A stretch of DNA of 64,000 nt from Mactromeris polynyma (Eukaryota > Mollusca > Bivalvia > Venerida > Mactridae), in the NCBI GenBank assembly GCA_032209605.1, contig JASFXZ010000003.1, forward strand, positions 9,984,807 through 10,048,806. The letters are read 5' to 3'. The notes beneath the pieces are model-generated. The model saw nothing but the letters and a program-made list of their open reading frames with translations, searched no databases and was not told the origin of the DNA. Position numbers and translations under genes: made by a program. This document shows positions 56,740 through 64,000 of this stretch, one piece after another. The number at the start of each line of letters is the position of its first letter. The stretch's first letter is position 1.

Positions 56740-57550
56740 TAAGCAGTGGACGTATGGTTAATGTTATCCAATACTTTGAATATTAGAAAATTTTGTATTA
56801 GTTTATCACGTTTACGTGTATCATCTCATCGCCTTTGTATTGAAACTGGTAGATGGAAGCAACCTGTAAAAACGCCTATAAACGAACGTATATGTAATGT
56901 TTGTAACCTATTAGAAGATGAGTACCACTTTGTCATACAATGTAACATTTATAGTGATTTAAGAAAACGATTGATACCGTCATACTTTTTGAGACGGCCT
57001 AGTATGCATAAATTTATTGAACTTGTTAATTCTGAGAATACACATATTCTAAAAAATCTGAGTATTTACATAGAAAATGCATTTACAACAAGGTCAAATC
57101 TATTGTATAACAGATATTAGATATTTTTGCTTGTACTACAAACAACAAAACATTGATCACTAAATTTATATTACACAACTCATATCATATTTATATTTAA
57201 TTAGATTACATATGTGGTTTGTTTGTTCTGATGTTTGTTCCTATATATGTATAAGTGCAAACATATTTGCTTATTGTATGTGTAAATGTTTAAGTAATGC
57301 AAATGTGTATATACAAGTATATTAATTGTACCACATGGGTCCATGATCTTCTGGTATATTTGTACTAATCATGTTTTGTCCTAATGTATGTATAGGTGCA
57401 AGTATGTATGTTAATTGGATGGGTAAACGTATGTTAATTGTATGTGTAAATGTATGTTAATTGTATGTGTAAATGTATGAATAATATAAATGTTTATATG
57501 TACCACATGGGTCTATGACCTGGTTATTTTGGAAATAAAACCTTTAAACC
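56740..57550 (+). mobile_element. 5'-truncated non-LTR retrotransposon 3' end
   Basis: An open frame at 56746-57120 (124 aa) carries RLRVSSHRLCIETGRW, INERICNVCNLLEDEYHFVIQC (a C-x2-C..H-x4-C zinc-binding pattern) and a leucine-rich end. This is the typical C-terminal tail after the reverse transcriptase in LINE-type ORF2 proteins; the reverse transcriptase itself is absent. A 3' UTR with several tgtatgtgtaaatgtatgtt repeats follows, ending ggaaataaaacctttaaacc. LINE family not determined; 5' truncation is the normal outcome of target-primed insertion. Confidence 0.7.
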
Positions 57551-58449
57551 TTTTTTTCTAATGTCATTCCATGTTCGAAGACACGCATTCACGAAGAGAT
57601 ATGGTCCTAATAAAAAGTGTTTGTTTGGCACAACCCTACCTTCCCATGAGAATGGTCCCTACCAAAACTTTGAGGGGTTTGAATGAGAAATATTTAGCAA
57701 CGTGTGTACAGTCAACACTAGTACGACCATAACAATAATAAATAAAGGACTAATTACCTACATACTTAATTGTATGCCAAACAAACTATTTCATAAGGAT
57801 GGCCTGATGTACATTTGTATATATAGAAATAGAACACTATTCACATGTCCAATAATATCACTTATCCCTTCGGCCAAAAATTGATATTTCCTGTCGTCTA
57901 ATTTGCATTGATTAGATGGGGAACGCTACGTATTTATTATGATTATTTCTATATATTTTAACGTATTCAAAAGTTTCAACCAGATTCGGAAACCTCAATG
58001 TATCGTCTCTTCAATCGTATAAAAATATTGAAATTGTTAGATGTTTAGGCGGGGGAATTTACAGTTTTCTTGAGCCACTCAATTTCTTATTGAAATCAGT
58101 GTGAACGGTGCTTTTTTTCCTAGACGTCAGACGTGTTTAAATCATTATTTTTACTTATCCTAAGACGGGAATTCAAAGTTTCAAGCAGATTCTGTTAGGA
58201 CAGTTTATGCTTGTTCAAACGGTGCCAATTGATGTAATTAATTATGAAAACAAAATGGGGGAATTTAGAGATACATAAAGTATATGTCAATGTCAAGATT
58301 GATTCCGTGATATCTCACGGAAATTTACGAAGATCAGCGAGTGATATCGATTCGGTTAGTCTCTCTTGTGACAAGTTGAATCTGTCTCTTAAGATATTAT
58401 CTCAATCTAACTGTTCACTGGACCACGGACATATAAACCATATGTTTAT
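57551..58449. other. Intergenic, no gene seen
   Basis: The 71-codon frame at 58244-58459 resembles nothing I know and lacks splice or promoter support. Confidence 0.35.
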
Positions 58450-59280
58450 ATGTCCATGACTGGACGGACCATGGTTTATGGTGGTAAAGTGTAGTCTGCA
58501 TTTATGCAATAATAATGTATAGCTTCATGAAATTTCTTCTAGTATACAATATCGCGACTCTTGTGTCGTATTTTCTTTAGCAGCAGCCTAATTTCAAAAT
58601 TGATAAACATTTTGTTTTATTCAGCGCAAAGTGTGCTTACAGTCATTTGTTTCCCAAGCTAATTGGTTATTCTTAATTCAAAATATGTCTAGACTTAACA
58701 TTATTTAAAAAAATTGGACAAATATTTAACCATTCTTGTTTATAACCTATGCATGTATTGATGTTTAAAATATTTAATCCCTAGTCTCAGGAATATACTA
58801 CGTGTACATTCATCATATATACATTGATATTTGTTCCGTTGATATTAGTAAATAATGTTTGTTTTGTTTTGGTAAAACTGTATATACTGTTCTGCTCTCC
58901 AACTTGGAGGAAATAAACGAAAAAAAAACGGTCATAAAAAACATACAAAATGGTTTATATATCCGTGGTAACCGAATTAAATTAGTGAATTTATAAATTA
59001 CACTCCGTGAGAGTTTACTGTGTGACTTATTTATAAAAACTTTTGCATTCTCGGAATTAGTGTACCCACTCACAGTTTTAAATAATCCAAAAGAACAGAG
59101 AATTAAATGTTTAAAACTCTTATGTTTGACTTTCTGTGAGATTATTAACCTCATAAAATATCCCGAAATATGATTTTCCAAACATATACAAATGGAGGAC
59201 CGAAAATGTTAGATATCGATTCATTCTTAAATTCAGTCAAAAGGTCAGCTGGGTCAAAATAATCATACCGGAAATAATGC
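58450..59280. repeat. Dispersed repeat, copy 1 of pair with 62980-63480
   Basis: Collinear blocks shared with 62980-63480: ttttctttagcagca, gataa.cattttgttt, and acactcc.tgagagtttact. Diverged. A 122-codon minus frame inside (58813-59181) is not open in the partner and matches no family I know. Confidence 0.55.
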
Positions 59281-60804
59281 TAAATGCAAAATAATTTATA
59301 ACATTGAACTTAAAAAATACGGAAAAAATATTTTTAAATACGTATAATACTTGTAAAACAGATGCAGATAAACTGAAATTTAATTTTACAATCAAGCAAC
59401 ATTCAAACATAAAACAGACAAATGGAAATTTGTTTCTACATAAAAATTGGTTGGAAAGAGATTGCTAAAATATACATCGAACATTTTTTGAAATCTTAAC
59501 TAAATATTTCTTAACTTTTGAACAAATGCAGAACGTATCGTTTAAATTTATTGATCAATAAACATGTGCTTAATAACCCGGATACATAGCAACCACAATT
59601 ATGGGTACTTATTTCTTTATTTATGATTAAGTCAAGTATATAAATGAGTTTGACGATCATCGGTCTGCAGCAATGATTAAAGAAAAGTATCGTCTTTATA
59701 GGCATTGGTGTTACTGGTTCAAAAATATAGTACTTTTTATATGTAACTCTTTAGTAAACAGAGGAAGAAAAGTTGTATATACCACACCCGTAGCTATGCT
59801 GAGGCACACCGAGGCAGCTGCCTTGGTTAAAATTTCCAAACAATCGTGTGGAGGACGATAGACTTAATGATTTGGCACTTTGTTTGGTTTGGTTTGTACA
59901 CAAAAACATGCCAATCGACTACTTGGTCATTTTTCAGCTGTGGGACGCTCCGGGAAATAAAACAAAATTGCACTTGATAAATCACTTCACTGCTACATTA
60001 AATAACCAGAAAACGCAGGTGAACCCTTCTGTACGCATCCCCCTGTGAAGGACACTCCCAGACCCCGCCTTCATTGCCTCGGTTAAATCAGATTTGCCTC
60101 AAGCTACGGGCCTGTATATATATACATGCGAACAATATAATATATATTATACCAACACTAAGTCATGGTTGATTCACGCCTGTTTTTCTACGTTCTTAGA
60201 TCTACTCTGTTCTGAAATATGAACCTAGCATCCATTATACATGATAATAATCATTCATGTAGGACTTTAAATTCTAGTTTTATGTTTGAGTTTTTACCGT
60301 TTACACCGTTGACTATACTAATGCATGGTACTGACATTTTAAGGATTGAATAATATCATTTCAAATACTGAGCAAAGCAATTATATATATAATAAATAAC
60401 TAGTAATAATTATGAAGAGTCATCAACGAAACCTTTTGCAAAAAATCGAGCTTCGCTCTTTTACGTTGAAGATACGATATTGAAGCGAATTGTATATTTT
60501 GAGTATGACGTGTGCATTATTCAAGGAATGATTTCTCTTTAGCAGAAATAACACAATATAAAACTTATAAAATGCATATCAATTTTAATGCTTTTCAATT
60601 TATTTTATATAAGTTATACAGGTGATTTGTCTAAACAACTGCAACATCTGTATTACATTATGACTATCATTATTATTATAATAATTTAAAACAATTAAAT
60701 AATGTCATCGCAAAAAATATATTTATTGTACATGCACGGTGTCCTGTTTTTTTGCGTAAATGAAGAAACTTTACCACCGTACTGATTGTGGCTTTTTTGA
60801 ACAG
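59281..60804. other. Intergenic, no clear gene
   Basis: Around 59780-60120 the sequence is less AT-rich and has short frames (for example LRHTEAAALVKISKQSCGG at about 59800), but none matches a family I recognise. Earlier exons of the 60805-61604 pseudogene could lie here. Confidence 0.3.
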
Positions 60805-61604
60805 CTTCAAATTGTTGTTGACAAGTCGTCTGCCACAAATGTAGCAGTCAGATACCCAGTGTGGCAATGGCGTGATTGGAAATTATTTCTTGCACCAATC
60901 TTCAATTTGAAACCAATTCGTGGAATAAGGTACTTATAGGTTATTTGTTTTTACTATTGGGATTACGATGATTATGAAGTCATAATGAATAATAAGGCAT
61001 GCTTGAGTAAAATAATTCATAAGAATATCCTGTCATTCGATTAAAAATAAAGCAAATATTAAACAGTGTGTATTCGAAATATATTAGATAAAGATAAAAA
61101 CTACAAACATTATGGTTCTAATTAACAATGTAATTACACTTAATTCTGATAATTCTGTGTGTTAATAAGTGTGTTCTCATCAAGTTGATATCGTAATTGT
61201 CCATATCAGTTTCAAAATTAAACAACTGTTAGTACTGTGTCTATAATTATCAACAAATTTGATAAAATGTCAATCAACACATAATAATCGATTACGATTT
61301 TATTATATTTTATACATTTGTATTTATAATTGTCTAATTCCCTTTCTTGTGACATTGTATTAACAGGAACATATCAGTACTTCAGGATGTCATCAGATGA
61401 ACTTAAAGAACACTGTAATTCCCGTGAAACAACAATTAACATCCTTCGGTGTCGAGACTACAGTTTCACACAAGATGTACTCCCACTAGTTATTCAACCA
61501 CATGGACTTAGCCAGGAACGAAATTAGTTTTATACAAAGTTGTAAGACCGTGTGTGCGACCAGCGTATCAGGACATCACTTGTCCAGCACCAACAATCCA
61601 GTGA
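60805..61604 (+). pseudogene. Broken gene of unrecognised function, two coding segments
   Basis: Segment A (60805-60929) is open, with acceptor ttttttgaacag and donor ataag|gtac, and encodes VVDKSSATNVAVRYPVWQW then RDWKLFLAPIFNLKPIRGIR. Segment B starts after ttgtattaacag (61367) and encodes TYQYFRMSSDEL..INILRCRDYSFTQDVLPLV then IQPHGLSQERN and a stop. A +1 frame continues VLYKVVRPCVRPAYQ then DITCPAPTIQ and a stop at 61602. A's phase does not fit B's frame and B has a frameshift, so the copy looks dead. From memory, uncharacterised bivalve proteins share this C-terminal pattern; I cannot name a function. Assembly error is the alternative. Confidence 0.5.
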
Positions 61605-61675
61605 TATTATTGACTGTTGTATTTTGTTTGTCTATGAGTTTGTAAGTTTCTGGTAATAGTAGTATAGTAGTGATA

Positions 61676-61681
61676 AATAAA
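61676..61681 (+). other. Candidate polyadenylation signal after the broken gene
   Basis: AATAAA 72 bp past the +1-frame stop at 61604, supporting that this was the 3' end of a gene or a mobile gene copy. Confidence 0.4.
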
Positions 61682-62979
61682 CATGTGCACCTTGTTTGAT
61701 TTTCTTTCATTTATTTCCTTATTGTGGATTAATTACACCTTTTAAATACTCTCAAATACTATCCTGAACAAAATAGGTATAAAAACAAAGCTATAAGACC
61801 ATTACATCAAAAGCCATATGAAAATGATCTATTAAAACATGGATGAAATGGCCAAAAACCCTACTTTCGTCATAGAACATTCAATGATGTTCAAATCTCA
61901 TCGCCAAAACAAAATGACGTTGCTGTGAGCATGAAACGTGTTGTATTTAAAACGTTATAAAATGAAAATGAAATAGTATAGAGTCAAACGGTTTTCATAT
62001 TTAAGGTTCTTAATGTCTGAGGCAACAGAAATTGTGAAAACCTGAAAATCGAAAATGTTGTCATAATAAGCCCCGTTTTATTGGAGAACGACCCATATAT
62101 TGGTCCCAGGTTTCATCAACAAAATCGAACTCCAAATGTTTTTTTTCTTTATGATAATAATACATAATGTTTTAACCGTTTATCGGATAAATAGATCTAA
62201 GATAGCCCGAGTCTACATGTTAATGTTTTATACCAGTCATCAATCGGTGATCATCGGAAAATTTACGATCACTTACGGAAACTACCGACAGACAAATTGA
62301 CTGCTGACCAAAAGCCCTATCGATATCGATCTGCATCGACTGGATTTATCTGATAAGCGATATTTTTGGGTATGGTGACTAGTCTGTCTGTTTGAATATC
62401 TACATGTAAATGGTTCTGTGGAAAATAAATGTTTGTAGATACAAGATGTATTTAACGGTATGATACAAATATTGTAGCTTTCAACTGAGCGCTAGTGTAA
62501 AAGTTTGAACCGTAACATAACTTTCAGAATATTGACAAACAAAATCTCAGGCATCATCAATCGATTTCGATTCACCTAATTTGAATATTTAATTTCATTT
62601 AAGACCAGTAATTTAGTTTCACATATTTTTAACATTTCTTGCGCGCTAAATGACCAAAGCTGTCGATGCGCCATAAAACAACATAATAATAATTAAGACC
62701 AGTAAGCCATATGGCCCATGAGGACAAACAAATATATACATATATACAAACACAGGCCCGGATCCAGAAATTCAATACTGGGGGGGGGGGGGGCAATCTA
62801 CATCTATGAGACCGAGAAGGAACACTATAACACATATTCAAACATATAACGTTATAGATGAAGAACAAACTGAAAATGACTATGTCAAACCCAACTTTCA
62901 TAGCGCCTCGCTTAGCCACCGTCGATAACGTGGGTATGGGAAAATCTAAAGTTGTGCAACGCGGCTTTACAATCTTCAT
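61682..62979. other. Intergenic, no gene seen
   Basis: No recognisable gene. Contains the G-tract repeat at 62744. Confidence 0.35.
62744..62800. repeat. GCCCGGATCCA plus long G tract
   Basis: ggcccggatccagaaattca is followed by an uninterrupted run of about 14 G. Same motif as at 5310. The tract could form a G-quadruplex and is a likely site of sequencing length error. Confidence 0.55.
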
Positions 62980-63480
62980 TCATTAAGCTTTACAAATATG
63001 TAAATATGGTTTATGGTGTATAGTTATACTGGATGTGCTAAATTATTTCTAACATATTATATATTATATTATAACACCATTTCGCATTTTCTTTAGCAGC
63101 AACTTAATTTCAATTGCGATAAGCATTTTGTTTCAATTCAGAGGAAATATATAGATACTGGCCCATAAAATTGAACATAACATATATTATAGTACAGACA
63201 AATATTTCTAAAATATTTGTGGTGTATATTTGATCTTCCACACATATCATGAACTAATATTATTCATTAATTATCATCATACAGCCGGATTCATAAATTA
63301 GTTTGAATCATTCGTTATATTAATAAACTAGCACTACTACACTCCATGAGAGTTTACTGTGTTTTGAGTAGAAAGTATATTTTTGCAGAAAAAGGCTAAT
63401 TGGTGCTAGTATATTAACTCCTCAATATATAATGGCGAAATACAGTACTGCTCAGACGAAAAGGAAAATCAGGTTACCGC
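62980..63480. repeat. Dispersed repeat, copy 2 of pair with 58450-59280
   Basis: See the 58450 entry for shared blocks; same orientation. Confidence 0.55.
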
Positions 63481-63639
63481 CGACTAATATTTAGTGAAAG
63501 TACATTACAAACTATCAATTACCCCACCTGCTAGAAATCGTTAATTGGTCACCACCTTAGAGATAATGTTGTCGTTCACACATATGACACCAGGTATCAC
63601 CAGAATGTTTAATAGGGGATAACGTGTTTGTAAACAAAA

Positions 63640-63740
63640 CAACCCGATTCCGCGCATGCGCAGTTAACTGGTGGGCAAAAGGGTAAAAGGCGGCGGCGCC
63701 GTACTATACAACTAATATGGAATGAATGACACGGCGGTAG
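63640..63740 (+). promoter_or_regulatory. Possible CpG-rich promoter patch with an NRF-1-like palindrome
   Basis: ccgcgcatgcgcagttaact contains GCGCATGCGC, the NRF-1 consensus palindrome, followed by ggcggcggcgccgtac and cacggcggtagcc. In otherwise AT-rich DNA this is a marked GC/CpG island. If it is a promoter the gene lies beyond the right edge; no coding start is seen in the remaining 260 bp. Confidence 0.4.
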
Positions 63741-64000
63741 CCATTAATTTCTTTAATGTTTGACAGACAATAATAAATTTGGCATCAATTGACAGGTAAT
63801 GCTCCCAGCTTTCCCACGACATAAAAATAATGAAAATCAGAGGTTGTTTTGGTTTTCAAATTAGACTCTGAAAATGGGCATTTTTCCGTGAAATAAATTT
63901 CAAACTGTTTTGTTTCGAAAAATACGGCTGTAGGTATTTCAATTCTCATTTTTACATATGTGCATCAAATCGATACCAGATCAAAGGCTTCCAAAAATAA
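63741..64000. other. Window edge, no gene seen
   Basis: No coding exon recognised; a 5' UTR or first intron of a gene starting at the GC-rich patch is possible. Confidence 0.3.

Noticed and set aside
58813..59181. A 122-codon minus frame as a gene
   Set aside because: It lies in a dispersed repeat whose second copy is not open, with no known domain or splice support.

Overview
The window is AT-rich animal DNA: genes are split by short-consensus GT/AG introns, intergenic DNA is packed with decayed transposons and tRNA-derived SINE-like units, and one gene encodes a Toll-like receptor. The mix of repeats (a TTTG-run/TTTAACGCCGTTT repeat familiar from bivalves, and conserved flanks around a tandem-repeat core as in the bivalve 'pearl' class) makes a mollusc, most likely a bivalve, my best guess. 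That is inference; nothing here names a species.

Layout. Positions 1-26,000 hold no intact gene. They are a mosaic of mobile DNA: a 2.2 kb element with TAA target duplications (1654-3895), many ~150-180 bp MITEs of two families, a broken mariner (12.3-13.4 kb), a 1.13 kb repeat present twice (14.0 and 16.9 kb), an isolated Rho-GTPase exon (20.7 kb), and an internally deleted Tc1-like element lying directly beside another terminal-inverted-repeat element (24.1-25.8 kb). From 26.2 to 39.8 kb on the minus strand lies a complete eight-exon SLC22-type organic-ion transporter gene (526 aa; all splice phases agree). Its introns carry a deleted mariner, SINEs and MITEs. From 43.36 to 50.40 kb is an apparently complete autonomous PIF/Harbinger transposon: perfect inverted termini, an intact five-exon DDE transposase on plus (341 aa) and an intact seven-exon Myb/SANT-like partner on minus (289 aa), transcribed toward each other. 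It sits between two arrays of the same 53 bp satellite. At 53.5-55.6 kb is a single-exon Toll-like receptor (708 aa) on minus. The last 8 kb holds a LINE 3' end, a broken gene with conserved coding segments (60.8-61.6 kb), more repeats, and at 63.65 kb a GC-rich promoter-like patch.

How things fit. The transporter and the receptor are the host genes; I see no functional link between them. The Harbinger pair is a self-contained system: in this family the Myb-like protein is needed for nuclear import and DNA binding of the transposase, and the sub-terminal motifs repeated at both ends are plausible binding sites. Exon joins were built by hand from splice consensus and reading phase; no alignment or database search was run.
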